A stretch of DNA of 64,000 bases from Molanna angustata (taxonomy: Eukaryota; Arthropoda; Insecta; Trichoptera; Molannidae), in contig OY754964.1 of NCBI GenBank assembly GCA_963576475.1, positions 7,672,986 through 7,736,985 of the forward strand, written 5' to 3'. Made by a program: the position numbers and the translations under genes. This document shows, one piece after another, positions 45,692-58,500 of the stretch. A model generated the notes under the pieces. It searched no databases. It saw only the letters and a program-made list of their open reading frames with translations, and was not told the DNA's origin. The stretch's first letter is position 1; every line of letters begins with the position of its first letter.

Positions 45692-46203
45692 GGCCCATTC
45701 ACGATTGTGTCATTCGGCTTCGCTCCATATGGCCCGGCTCCATTTGGAGTATTGTAAAATTTTCATCACACTCACGGGCGCGCCATATAGCCATCAAAAT
45801 TAGTATACACAAGCTATTGGCGCTTTTGCATTAAAAATTTCTATTTTTTTTTTAATTTTTAAGTAAAAATGTGTTATAATACTGATAAGTTTTATGCAAC
45901 TGCTATAGCGGTTTATTTGTATATAAAAACTAAAAAATTAAAAATTATGTATTTTCGCATTCATGAGAGTGTCAAACAGCTCGGGGCAGTGAGATGGCGC
46001 AATTTACCGCTGGTTTTCACACTCACAAGCATGCCGTACCGACAGGATGCGGCGCGCTATCTGTCGCGGCTCTATGGAGTTACGATCGTTTGGAATTCCA
46101 TTTTGATGTGTCAGGCCAATTGGGCTGCGCGGGTTTTGACATTCACGAGCGCATTTTGGAGTGATAGCAAGCCATTTGGAAGGATGGCACGATCGTGAAT
46201 GGT
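45692..46203. mobile_element. MITE-like element of about 510 bp
   Basis: Ends share an inverted CCATTCACGAT(T/C)GTG motif. The interior is GC-richer than the flanks at both ends and AT-rich in the middle. The ORF at 45869-46198 has no recognisable domain. Confidence 0.5.
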
Positions 46204-46304
46204 AGAATACTAATACCTAGTAATGGTAGAATGTTCATTTTGCACATTTTTATTTTCTTAGAACACTGCAGCATCATAGTACTGCAATATTGCACTGTTG
46301 TTCT

Positions 46305-46486
46305 GGGAGGCAAGTCTAATCAATTGGCGAAATCAAAACCCTCGTGATTACCCATATCATGGATATATTACCATATGGAGTTCTATTACATCTTCAGATG
46401 TTGTAGAACTCCATTTAATAATTATATCCATGATATGGGTAAACATGGGTGGTTTTGATTTCGCCTCTTGACCAGTCTTGCCCCCC
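46305..46486. mobile_element. 182-bp hairpin MITE with 6-bp flanking duplication
   Basis: Ends GGGAGGCAAGTC and GACTTGCC/CAGTCTTGCCCCCC are inverted. The arms continue through GAAATCAAAACC and ACCCATATCATGGATAT on both sides. TGTTCT flanks it on each side (46299-46304, 46487-46492). Partial relatives are at 16982-17100 and 51779-51818. Confidence 0.8.
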
Positions 46487-46492
46487 TGTTCT

Positions 46493-47538
46493 AGTTTTAT
46501 TAATTTCTGACTTTGCTTCACAATGCTTCTAATATAAATTTATATTTAATGTGTTTGTTTTAATACCAGAAATGTCTAATAATAATTTATTTCAATAAGT
46601 GAAAAATGTTAAAGAAAGAATTATTTTGTAACTTTTAATGATATATGTTGCTAAGATTTTTCTTTCTTCGGGTATTGATATTAAAATATTGAAGTATTTT
46701 TAATTTATTACAACTTTAATTAGTGGCACAACTAGATAGTTTCATTTAATTTTTTTACATAATTTAACATATTATAGTTTACACTTAATCTATATCAATA
46801 AAATTTATCTATACTTAATATTTTTATCATAATTAATGTTATGATGGCTTGAATTCATATCAAACTTTTCTTGTTTTTAACACATACTTTAGATGAGAGT
46901 TTAATAACTCACAACTCTATGAATATAATTTATTTTTATTAAATTTAGATAAAATAAGTGACATATACTAGTAGATATTTATAAGGGAATTTCACAAAGA
47001 TACACCGAAACATTCATTTGATACCACTAGTCAAATAAAATGTTGATTAGCATAGAAAGATAATTAGATTTTTTCTGATTATAAATAGATTTTTGTATAC
47101 CAATTTAAAGGCAACTAATATTTCATGCTTTTTATGACTTTGATTTTTCTGTTTTGTTCTATTTTTATATAATATAAATATATAATAAAAATTAAAACGG
47201 TTAATTTTTTTTTTTTCAAAGATGATTGACTGAAGTAATAATTTTTATCTAGATAAAGGTATTTTGTATATTTTAACAGAATTGAGTAAGACATGACTCG
47301 CACCTTTATTTTCATAGTGACACTACAAAATTGTAAATTTAAAATTTTTCATTTTTATAACCAGTTATGTATTTTAGATGAGTGATATCTATTGAATACA
47401 GAAACACCAGATCATTCGTTCAAATATTAACCACCAATTGGGATTATTGCTATTTGTATTTTTTTGAATTAAATTAAAAAAATTAAAACTTTAATTTTAA
47501 TTAAAAAATTTTTTGTTTAGTGTCACTATGAAATATCA
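46493..47538. other. AT-rich gene-free stretch
   Basis: No ORF of substance, RNA gene or element is recognised. Confidence 0.4.
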
Positions 47539-47755
47539 CCGACCGCCGTGGCACAGTTGGTAAGCCGTTCGGTTTCTGTGCGGGCGTCCTGGGTTCGATT
47601 CCCAGCAGAGGAGAAATTTATTTAAATTCATTTCTCACGCAAACATTGCTTCTCTGGGCTGGAAACACTGGTTAGTTGGAAGAAATTGCCATACGGCAAT
47701 AAACTCCCCACTTGCGCAGGGTGCAAGGAAGTGTTTATTATTTATTTATTTAAAA
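47539..47755 (+). mobile_element. tRNA-derived SINE, best-preserved copy
   Basis: Head with A box CGTGGCACAGTTGGTAAG and B box GGTTCGATTCC, both promoters for RNA polymerase III. The body GCTTCTCTGGGCTGGAAACA follows, then CACTTGCGCAGGGTGCAAGG and a TTATTTATTTATT tail. Confidence 0.9.
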
Positions 47756-48830
47756 TAAAGGTGCGAATTGTGTCAAGAAAACTTTGCATAGTGTAAAATT
47801 ATAGAATATAATCTTTGAGACAGTTGAATTAATAAGTTTTTATACTCTTTACTATTTCCAATGTGAACTGTCTCTTGTCTTCTATTTTGGTGTCCTAAAT
47901 TTATTTCTTACAAAAAAACCAATTTAAAATGTATTCAATAGTTTGAAAGAAATCATTTAAGTGATATTACAGGGAGTCAGTCATCTATTCTGCATTCCTG
48001 CTAAGAATGACCAACTTAGAAACTTTTTTAGACCCCTTTTGCGCAGGTACCGCCCACTTTCACTTTCACCAGTTAAGAGAAATAAAAATGGTCATGTAAA
48101 ATATTCAACTTTTTATATTTATTTTTGTAATTTTTTGCTTTCAGATATTTTTATTGCATTAAAAATAAATCTAGTTCTTTTCTTTATTTGTTGTCATTAT
48201 TTTCTTTCACATGATAACTTTATGACATTCAAAATAAATTAAATTATTTTCCTTATTTATGTCATTATTTGTTTTTGTATACCGAATATTTATATAATTT
48301 AGATTGATATCAAGTTATTATCTTTACTGTTTAAAAACAAAAACTCTTCACAAAACAGATTTTTTTATGCCATTTATTTACGCCGTTGCTTGAAGGTTGA
48401 ATATAAATGGTTGTAAAGTGGGGATAAGTACGCCTTGTAGACGGAGACATGCGCAAATGCCTGGTCATTCATAGGAGAAATAGAGAGTAGGTATGAAAGA
48501 AGTTTTATTGTGATTTTTCAATTGAAGACTGATTTTCAAGAATAAAATAACGGTGGATGGGTATGTTTAATGAATAGTTATATGAATGAAAGTAACATTG
48601 ATTTTTTAATTTTTTTTATTTTATTTAAACAATTGTAGGTCAAGATTTTTTTAGGTCTTGAGGTGGCATGACATGAGGTAAATTATTCCATATTGTATTG
48701 TAAGTTATTGAAATATTATTATTAATGAAAAAAATTCTCAATAATTGTGTTTATTATCAATAAAAAAATTTGCAATTTTATAGTAACAATTATATAATTT
48801 TTAAAGTTTTGTGTTTAAATGAAATGAAAT
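47756..48830. other. AT-rich gene-free stretch
   Basis: No feature recognised apart from low-complexity runs. Confidence 0.4.
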
Positions 48831-48831
48831 G

Positions 48832-49020
48832 AAATTATTTATTTCCATTTTTTTTACAAACATATATATAACAATAACATAAAAAATATCTATATTTTAA
48901 AAATACTTATCATAAACATAGTATGTACAATTGTTCCTACTTGGAAATTTACTGCCTCACTAGACAAGTCTGTTCTGAGGCAGTACTGTTTCAATTTGCC
49001 CTGTGGTTACATGTTTTTAA
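48832..49020 (-). mobile_element. Probable 3' end of a CR1/jockey-type LINE
   Basis: On the minus strand a noncoding segment ends in GGAAATAAATAATTTC and an ATTTC-repeat tail, the usual layout of a 3'-end LINE stub. No RT sequence is retained. Confidence 0.45.
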
Positions 49021-49042
49021 ATACAAAATAATTAACAGAGAT

Positions 49043-49052
49043 AATCAAACAT
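49043..49052. repeat. Target-site duplication, left of the RTE LINE
   Basis: AATCAAACAT, repeated exactly at 50305-50314. Confidence 0.8.
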
Positions 49053-50288
49053 CAAAGCGACAGAGATAATCAAAAATCAAAGCGACTAACAAACAAATTT
49101 GACTTCTTCCAACCGGTGGAACAAGCTGGGCTTAGAAAGGGATACAGTACTATCGACCATATACATTCTGTACGTTCACTGATTGAAAAAAGCGCCGAGT
49201 ACAACATTCCACTATGCATGGGATTCGTCGACTACCAAAAAGCATTTGACTCCATTGAAACATGGGCCATAATAGCAGCAATGGATCAAGCACGCATAGA
49301 TTCTAGATACACCACCCTGATTGAAACTCTCTACAAGAATGCTACTATCCAAGTGAAATTAAATGAAGATTGGATCACAGATAAAATACAGATTAAAAGA
49401 GGAATCCGACAGGGAGATACAATATCACCAAAACTCTTTACACTGGCATTAGAATACGCTTTTAAAAATCTAAATTGGGAGTCCAAGGGCATATGTATAG
49501 ATGGCAGATATCTAAGCCACTTGCGGTTCGCTGATGACATAGTCATTATAAGTAACGACCCAAAAGAACTAACTGAAATGCTAAATGAAATAAATGAGGC
49601 ATCCAAAGCTGTTGGACTGAACATGAACATGGCAAAAACAAAGGTGATGGGCACAGCTGGATCTCAGATCACGGTGGATGGGATCTTGATTGAAAATGTC
49701 CAAGAGTATGTGTATTTGGGACACATTATAAAAATTGGTCGAGAAAACCAAACGGCCGAAATAAAGAGGCGAATTGGACTAAGTTGGGCAGCTTTTAGGA
49801 AATTAGCCCACATCTTCAAAAATCCCCAAATTCCCATCAACCTGAAACGGAAGGTATATGAGACCTGTGTACTGCCAGTAGCTACTTATGGCTTGGAGAC
49901 TATGACAATGACTCAGAAAAGTGCTGAAAAACTAAGAGTCACCCAAAGAGCCATGGAAAGAGCCATGTTAGGATTAAGTCTGAGAGACAGGGTGCGAAAT
50001 GACACCATCAGGGAAAGAACAAAATTGGTTGATGTCGTCCACCGCATTCTTACCCTGAAGTGGAGATGGGCGGGCCACGTGGCTAGATACCCCGAAGACC
50101 GATGGCCAAGAATAGTGTTGGCTTGAAGACCGAGAACGACAGTCAGAGGTGTTGGAAGACCGCCAATGAGATGGAGAGATGACATCAGCCGTTATGCTGG
50201 TACCAATTGGTTGCTCAGAGCACAGGATAGAGTGGCGTGGAAGGAGATGGAGGAGGCCTTCGTCCAGGAGTGGACGGGATTGGGCTGA
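49053..50288 (+). pseudogene. RTE reverse transcriptase C-terminal part, one nonsense codon
   Basis: The open frame runs from the truncation point. RT motifs are QAGLRKGYSTIDHIHS, GFVDYQKAFDS, IKRGIRQGDTISPKLF and LRFADDIVI (active site FADD). The C-terminal RTE region includes RWRWAGHVAR. At 50124-50126 a TGA interrupts, and the same frame goes on with VGRPPMRWRDDI to a natural stop at 50286-50288. Nothing upstream of the RT, including the endonuclease, is present. It cannot move by itself. Confidence 0.9.
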
Positions 50289-50304
50289 GAAGAAGAAGAA
50301 GAAG
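49053..50304 (+). mobile_element. 5'-truncated RTE-clade LINE
   Basis: Begins inside the RT domain and ends in a (GAA)n tail, bracketed by a 10-bp target duplication. Truncation at the 5' end is the usual outcome of LINE insertion. Confidence 0.9.
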
Positions 50305-50314
50305 AATCAAACAT
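50305..50314. repeat. Target-site duplication, right of the RTE LINE
   Basis: AATCAAACAT, matching 49043-49052. Confidence 0.8.
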
Positions 50315-53300
50315 AAACAAGAAAGAAAAAGAAAAGAAATATAATCAGAAAATTTACCGTGAACTCTCATTTATTTTAGCCCATATAATTGTAGTGGAAA
50401 TGATGGATGGAACCAAGCTGTGGTAGAGATTCTCAGGTTATGAAGACACAGAGCAGTGGATTATGTTAGGATATTTAACCGGACATGAGCAGATTGTATT
50501 CTACCATTTCTTTTCAGCCAGTCAATTACCAGTTTTTTGAAGTTTGTTTCGTCGCGTGAGATATTGTGTTCTATGTCAGGTAATATTTTATTGTAAAGTT
50601 TAGGAGCAAGACGCTACCAACGCTACGTAGTGCGCTTCTTCGGAAGAGTAAAATGGACCCAAATCCTAATAGCTGGCGTCCCCTACGTAGACATGTTAAA
50701 AAAAAAAAAAAAAATGTCGCTGGGCAAAAGTCATCCTTATTAGTGGAGGTCTTATCTGTAGTCTATTTCGGGTACTGTTGGAGAAAACGTAGTCAGGTAA
50801 GAATTCCGTCATGTGTTTATGAAGGTACGTCATCATAGTTCTAAATGATGATGTTTTGATTCTAAAACACGGAATAAATTATTGCAATTAGTCTTGTTAA
50901 TCATAGACTAAATAGATGTAAATTCCATGAAAATGGTCTGTGATTTGTCGGGAATCAACCAATAGTGTAATCAGTTTCATGTCATACTGCATTATAAATT
51001 AGTGGATTTTATCAGATAATATTATGGAGAAATTGAAATATTATCCAATAGTGTGTGAGAGATTTACAAATAATATGGATGTCATTTTCATTCAATTCCT
51101 TATAATAATATCATAACAAAATTCTGAACATCAACTTAGTTAAAGCATAATAAATCATACACAAGTACTTATATGATTAAAATATGTATAACTTAGTTAT
51201 GTTATAACTCTCCCTGAAAAATATTTGCTAAAATTCAAAACTTTACGTAGATATATTTAAATGTCTTATTTTGTTTAGGATTTCATCTGCAATTAGTATT
51301 TTTTTCCACCAAGAACAATTATAATTTTCTCAGCATATTGTGAATGTATTTAAAAGTTGATAAATAAACTACCAAAATACTATTAATTTATTTAATGCTT
51401 TAAGAATCTATGTACATATTATTGTTTTTATATTTTATATATCCACCAAAACTCCAATGTTTTATGCAAATACATAATATTATAGAGTATGTTATGTTCC
51501 ACTTTTCATTCATATTTTTGTTAAACTATTTTTCAAATAACATGTCATCACAATGTAATGTTTAATACAAACAGAAATTGCCTTTAAAAATGTAAAATAA
51601 ATATATTGTAAGACTATTTTGTACCCTATTGTTTTTTTTTTTCAGTTAATTAAAAAGTACAACACACTGGTTATTTTTTTTTATTTTAATACATTTTTTC
51701 ATTGAAAACAAAAAAATCATATGGTCATAATAGGTCATAACACAGTACAGTGGTTTTCAAACAATTTGTTCAACAAGGTGGGCAAGTCCGATCAAACGGC
51801 GGAATGAAAACCCTCCATTTAGATATTTGATTTTTAAATTTTTCTTTACAGATTATTCTTGCTACATAGGTTTATAGTGCGGGTTAGCACCACAATATTG
51901 CTCTGAAGGTTATCAAATTCAAAAGGTTTACGTGGTGAATCTTGATTCTGCTGCAAAATAATATAAAATCAAGTATTCATACATACAATATTTGATGCTA
52001 ATATTAAAGAGAATATTTACTGTTGAAAATATAGAAATCTACAACTAAAATTACATAGGTTTATACTTTTAATAATACATAGAAGGTATGATATTCCAAC
52101 TGTCAATTTGTTCAAGAGAATTTATTTCTCTTAACATATTGACAAAGTATTAAGCCATGATACGCGAGATTTGTATGCCAGATCTATATTTTTCATGGTT
52201 TTTCCAACTTTGTCAAAAACACCAACTTACAGGCTTTGCAGCATATTTGTTCTATATAATTCTGATTAGAACATTTTTTAGTGTGTCTATATTATGTCTA
52301 TGTGTGTGTCATTCCGTCCCTTATCAAATATTGAATTTTGACTTTATTTTCCAATTATCTCAAAAACCATATAAGCTAGAACGCTGAATATTAGTAGAAA
52401 TATAGACAAATACAAAATCTCAAATTTGTAAACAAGTTCCAGTTTCCCAGAAAAACATTTTTTATGATAAATTTATGTGTTTAATTGCCTATATTTCCAA
52501 AGCTTTTAAAAATATCGAAAAAAACTGAAACACCCCAACTAGATCATTTATTTTTCTATAAAAAATTTGAACATTGTAGAAGTACATCTCAAACTTTTTT
52601 AACAATTTTTATAAAAATTTAATTTAGTGACAACATTGTTTCATACAATTTGTAAGGCAGTATACACTACACAACGGGGGCTCATTTGTTTGATACCAAA
52701 TCTTCAAACATACATACAAACCATAATAAGTTCTCTTTTCTATGCAAACCATCATGCCGTTTTTATATTCTGGGTAGAAAAAAGAACTTACCTCCGTACA
52801 GTCCTATCCTGAGTAATCCTGACATTCATACCTGCATGTTTTATATAGAAAACAAAATATCTTAAAATATTTATTAATTTGGATTTAAGTGTTAATAGTT
52901 TGGTATGATTCTTCAACTATAAATACTATCGCTATCAACAGTTGGATCTCATGTGTTACATGCAACTAGTTATATTATGTAAGTATCATAGTTACCTACT
53001 AAATAAATATACAGGTTTTAATAAGTGAAACTGGTAAACAAAACAACATCATATCAATGAAGATGATATTCACATACCTACCAGATAACATGAATTTGAA
53101 ACCTTTCTTCAGGATTATAATAATGTTAATTTTGTGACTTCATCTTTTGTAGTTTTTTTTATTATATTTGCTTCTTCGTGAAGGCCAGAATATTAGAATT
53201 TATATAATAGGAAATATGTATGAAACATTCTATCATCGGAAAAAAGTTAAGCTTTTTTAAATCACGGGGGCATATAAACCTAAACACACCAACTTGAAAT

Positions 53301-53362
53301 CAAAAATGTTTCAGAGGACATATAACGCTAAATCTAGTGACTGAAAACATGATATATTAAAA
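50315..53362. other. AT-rich intergenic DNA
   Basis: Holds a MITE fragment at 51779-51818 and a short repeat at 52098-52170 related to 39476-39545. No gene is recognised. Confidence 0.45.
51779..51818 (+). mobile_element. Fragment of the GGGRGGCAAG MITE
   Basis: GTGGGCAAGTCCGATCAAAC followed by GGCGGAATGAAAACCCTCC matches the outer ~40 bp of 16982-17100 and 46305-46486. Confidence 0.6.
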
Positions 53363-54161
53363 CTGCCTAATGCACTATGAATTTACGTGTTAGTAAGGGT
53401 AACTATCGCGTGTATAAAAAAAGAAACAAAAAAATTTTTCTCACGAAAAATTCGAAGAATTATAAAAAAAGGTTTATACATGATTAAAAAATGGGAAACC
53501 CAAAATTTGTTGATTTATTACATTTTAAGAACAAACCTTAGTTGAAATGAAAAAAAATATCAGTCATTCACTTTGATTATATACACTCTTTAAGCATTTA
53601 AAAAAAATATTTTTCTATGACACATATTTATGCAGTAATTTAAAAAAATGTTGTAAAAAAGGATATTTTTAATATTTTTTTTTTGAGAATTTAGGCTGAA
53701 TTTTAAAATTGTGTGACGAACTTTCACTAGAGAACTGTTGAAAATACTTATAAGTAAGTACTATTTTTTCTAAAAACACACTGTTTAACATATTTGAGGA
53801 ATTTGATTTAAAATTGGGGTGTTTAGGTTTATATAGTGTGTTTCAAAAAAATACCATAAGTATTTTCAACATTTCTCTAGTGCATGTTCGTCACATAATT
53901 TTAAATTCAACATAAATTCCTCTAAAAAATATTATTTTTTACATTTCTTTTAAATTACTCCATAATTTTATGTCATAAAAGAATAAATCTTTTATGTGCT
54001 CCAAGTCAGGTTTGTTCTTAAAATGCAAAAAAAATTGATTTACCATAGTGTAAATCACGTACAAACCTAATTTCCTTAATGCTTGATTTTTTAACGCATG
54101 TGATAGTTTAGTTATCCTTACTAACCATTACTAACACATAACTTCATAGTGTGTTAGGCAG
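53363..54161. mobile_element. 799-bp foldback element
   Basis: Left end CTGCCTAATGCACTATGAA pairs with the right end TTCATAGTGTGTTAGGCAG. Inner blocks also pair in inverted order: CATTTTAAGAACAAACC (53520s) with 54009, and CACTAGAGAACTGTTGAAAA (53730s) with 53855. The loop is near 53765-53855. No ORF or clear target duplication was found. Confidence 0.78.
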
Positions 54162-54596
54162 CTTTTTTACTAAAGTCATTGGTTTATTATATGCTCTCTT
54201 TAGATGTTCAGAAATTTGTTCAAAAATTGTAGCATATATTTCTTATAGGCTGTATGATTTATTGTAAAAATATACTATGGACATGTTTATAACAAGTAAA
54301 CATGACTTGTTTTACATGTTAATAGCATGGAAAATAAATATGTTGTAAGAATATTGAAGGATGTCGAATGTATCATGTATTGCACATTTTTTATGATGAG
54401 TCCTTAGATATATATGATAACATTATAATTCTATGGATGAGTCATACTAAAGTGAGTCAAGCTTGAACAACTTATATCCATATAATTTCTCATAGGGCCT
54501 GACAGCTTTAGATAACCCTGCTCATTAAAGCTTGCTAGAACACACAAATTAATAATTTTTTTTTTCGATAAAGTAGGTCTTGTGTTTCCATTTTTA

Positions 54597-54740
54597 ATAT
54601 ACTTGACTTTTAGCCGAGAAGGGGGGCGATTTGCACGTAAACCAATGAAGCAAAAAGATATAAATTTGTGCTCTGTGCAACCGGAAGCTCGTTCGACGTT
54701 CAGTTGGTTCAGTTCAAGATGTTTGGCGAAAATTGCGTAA
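54597..54740 (-). mobile_element. Small MITE-like element, copy 2
   Basis: Inverted relative of 16646-16755 sharing ACTTTTAGCCGAGAAGG and GGAAGCTCGTTC. One inserted ~20-bp block lengthens it. Confidence 0.6.
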
Positions 54741-55514
54741 AAGAATGGCTATGACATTCTCTCATAGTCTCTAATTCTAATATAGAAATGTTGACTCATC
54801 TACACTCTACACTTTGTCACCTTACCCATTGATATTCGATTTACAGATTGAGTTCTTAATTTTTAAATTGCGAGGTTCAGACTTTATTACTAAGTACTAT
54901 CCTCACTAATTTTATTTTATTCAAGATAAGTACACATATAGAAGTATTATTATATATAGTAGATTATAGAAATAAACATGTAAATTTTTAAGTACATAAT
55001 TGTATTTTTTTTAATTTGATTGAAAAAAAAAGTTAAGTAGGTAATCATTTTATCTCATTAAATTACTTAGGTACTAAAAAGTATTACGAAAATATGTAAC
55101 TTTTTTTAACTGGTAGTTCAGATTATTTTGAATTTATGTATAATTTATTTAAATAGTGTTTATCCGATGTGGAAATATCATAATGAAAAATTTATTTCTA
55201 TAATCTTAAAAACGATTGCTTACTCCTGCATGTTTGCAACTTTATTATGTGTTTAACCTTGAATTTGTCGTTTGACTGACCGAACTCGCTTAAATATGCA
55301 TACATTACATTGAAAATTGTTATTAATCTGAAAATATCACCTGAAATAAATACAGACATTTTATGGAAATACAAACTGGATTGTTTTAATTTAAAACGAA
55401 TGGTTTATATTGATATCTACTTGGCTACATTTGTACAATAATAGTAGTTATCATTTATGAGCCGACCAGTTGACTGTCTTCTTTCGTTATTATAATATAT
55501 TATTACAAATAAAA
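54741..55514. other. AT-rich DNA upstream of fumarylacetoacetase
   Basis: Should contain the gene's promoter and 5' UTR. No distinct promoter element was identified. Confidence 0.4.
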
Positions 55515-58500
55515 ATGAAATCTTTTATCGAATATTCAACAAGCACAGATTTTTCAATTCATAATTTGCCGTATGGTGTATTTACATCGCCGAAAAATGT
55601 AAGTTGATTACATATTATAATAATAATGCGTATGAAGGTGTGATTAATGTTGTCATACTTTTCTTAATAGGTAGGTATATTGGTTGTTTTTTTTTTCAAT
55701 AACTATAGCGGTATTCTTTTGATTATATCGAATATTTATTTAATAATAAATGCAATATGATATTTACCGCGATTTATGAATAAAAAATAAATAGATAATT
55801 CATAAATACAATGATTACCTATCCCAAAGTCTTTCTTGGCTACGAGCATTTTACTAGGTATTAATTAGTTGGGGATAGCCTACTCTTCACACCATTTTTG
55901 TAAAACATAACCTATAACAGTTTGGTAAAAATACCAATTTAGTTATTTTTTTTAAATATTTTAGTTAAGTACTTTTTTTAAATATATAATGCAACTGGCT
56001 CACGGCAGTCGCAATTATAACTACAAACAAACTTAACCAACCTATTTTTTACCAAACTTGTGTAGGTTAGGTTTTTCAAAAATAGTGTGAAGACTAGGTT
56101 ATCCATTAGTTGGTCATCCGCCACCTATAAACGCATCTTAAATATTTAAAAAAAATCACATAAATTCTACTATTTTTAGGTTGAGCCGCACATTGGAGTA
56201 GCTATCGGAGAATATATTTTGGATTTACATATTATATCCCACCTTTTTACTAAGCCTTTATTAGCTGATGTGCAGAATGCTTTTAAGGTACCTACAGAAA
56301 TATTTATATTTTAACGTTATATTATGTTTATCATGTTAGATTCTAGTATAATTCTAGTATGATTTTGTTTTAGGAAAAAACTCTTAATTCATTTATGGGG
56401 TTAAATAAAACAATTTGGATTCAAACTCGTAAAGAAATTCAAGCATTATTGAGTGACGACAACACTACTCTCCAAAATGATTCTGCGCTGAGAGAAAAGT
56501 TTGTATAAAATCAATATTATAGATAGTTTATGAAAACTTAATTTTCAGATATGTTTTGGTTTAAATATTATGTAGATAAAAATTTGAACCTGGAATAATT
56601 AATTATTAATGCAACTAGTATTTGGATGGACCGGTTAGAATGGCAGCAAGTTCTTGCTGGGTAGACAAAGGCTCATGATGAGCTGTAGCTGTAGCCGTAT
56701 CGGTGATGATGATGAAAAAATTGAATCTAGATAAAGTTTGTCAACTTATATAGGTGCCTACAATTTCTAGTACTCAACAAAAATTTCTTATGACATTTTT
56801 TTTAAATATCTCAATAGATCTCTCGTGTTCGCAATGTTCAAATAAGGAAAACATGTGGAATAGGGGACATAGTTCGGTGGAGTAGATCCAGAAAAAGACA
56901 TTAGAGGGACCACGTAGCCAAGATGGACAGTGATAGACTTGCGTATATAGCGGCGAATGAAATCCCCTCTGGCTGCCGCCTACCCGGAAGACCACCCAAG
57001 AGATGGAAGGATAGTTGCACTTCATCATCCCAGGAGGCATAGTTTCTGAAGAACAGACCAACTAGGCCTACTAAACGAAGAAGAAGAAGAAGATCTCAAT
57101 AGAGACGAAGTTGCAATATTAAGGGAGGACCGGGAAATCAAAACGCCTACAGGGCTTACGACCTGTCATCGGCTGGTTTACGTGGTCGCTTGCGCAACGT
57201 TAGTCAATTATGCCTTTTTATTGAATTCCCTATCAAAAAAAATATTGTCATAATAATACACCGACAAGAAAAAAATTACAATGTTTGCGTCTACTTATAT
57301 AAATATAAAAAAATCTTGTTTAAATCGTTCAATACTTCCTTTCCACATATCTAATAGTGGCTACAAATGTAATAATTAATAATATGATGTGAGTATTTAC
57401 TAAATAGAAACATGAATATTATTTCTTGTTATTTAGAGCTTTTGTGAAGCAAAATGATGCAACAATGGTATTACCAGTGAATATCGGTGATTATACCGAT
57501 TTCTTTTCTTCTCGTCAACATGCAACAAATACTGGTACAATGTTTAGAGGTCCGGAAAATCCACTTCTACCAAATTGGTGAGATATTTGAAGTAATCTTG
57601 ATAATTTTAGTTTATCACCCAGTCAACTACCTGTTTAATTAATTTCAAGTGCATGTATTTTATTTTCAAGTTTGGCTATTTATTTTCTTTCGTGTATAAA
57701 TTAATAAAGTGAAAAATTAGGAATTCGAAGCTACTTAACTATACTATGTAAAAGCTAAAATATTCACAGTGAAAAATAACAACGCTAAAAACCAGATCAA
57801 CATAATAATATTATGTAATGTAAATAATTTTAAATCAATAATGTCAGTCGGGCAATTTACCTACTCATCAGACGATTTAACGAAACTTTGCTGTTTCAAT
57901 AAAATTTATTTATACATAAAAAAAATTATTTATACATTTAAAATTTATTTTACACATATTTCATAGTATAACATTTTTTATATCGCGAAGAATCATGATA
58001 CTGTCGGTCAGTGGCAGATTGCTTAGTGCATTTGTTTAATCCTTCCTCGACCTATTTCTTCTACTACAATTTTTGTTTAATTTAGGAAATTTGTATGATT
58101 CAGCAAGAAAAACTTTTTTTTAAAAGTCTCTTTTTTAAGACATTTATCTTGTTTTTTATTTACTTTTCAGGAAACATATACCGGTTGGCTATCATGGTCG
58201 TGCCAGCTCAATAGTAGTGTCTGGGACTCCAATTCATAGGCCATTTGGTCAAACAATTCCTGTAGATGGTAAGTCGGTTTATATTAAGGAACTTAATCTA
58301 TTATATTTTAAATTGTTGTTGGTCAACTGACAGAGTCACGCTGGCCGGCAAAAATTTATGTGACTTACTTATCAACACATAATTTTCAAGCTCACAAAGA
58401 TTTCTATGTTATATTAGGTGCCGATCCTATATTTGGACCATGTCGATTGATGGATTTTGAATTGGAAATGGCGTTCTTTGTAGGAGGTCCTGCTACTAAA

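Noticed and set aside
45869..46198. 109-codon ORF inside the 45.7-46.2 kb MITE
   Set aside because: No recognisable domain; most of it lies in the MITE's GC-rich end.
56630..56715. Possible transposon tail with GATGATGATG in fumarylacetoacetase intron 3
   Set aside because: It looks like a LINE 3' end, but no coding motif or second copy in the window supports it.
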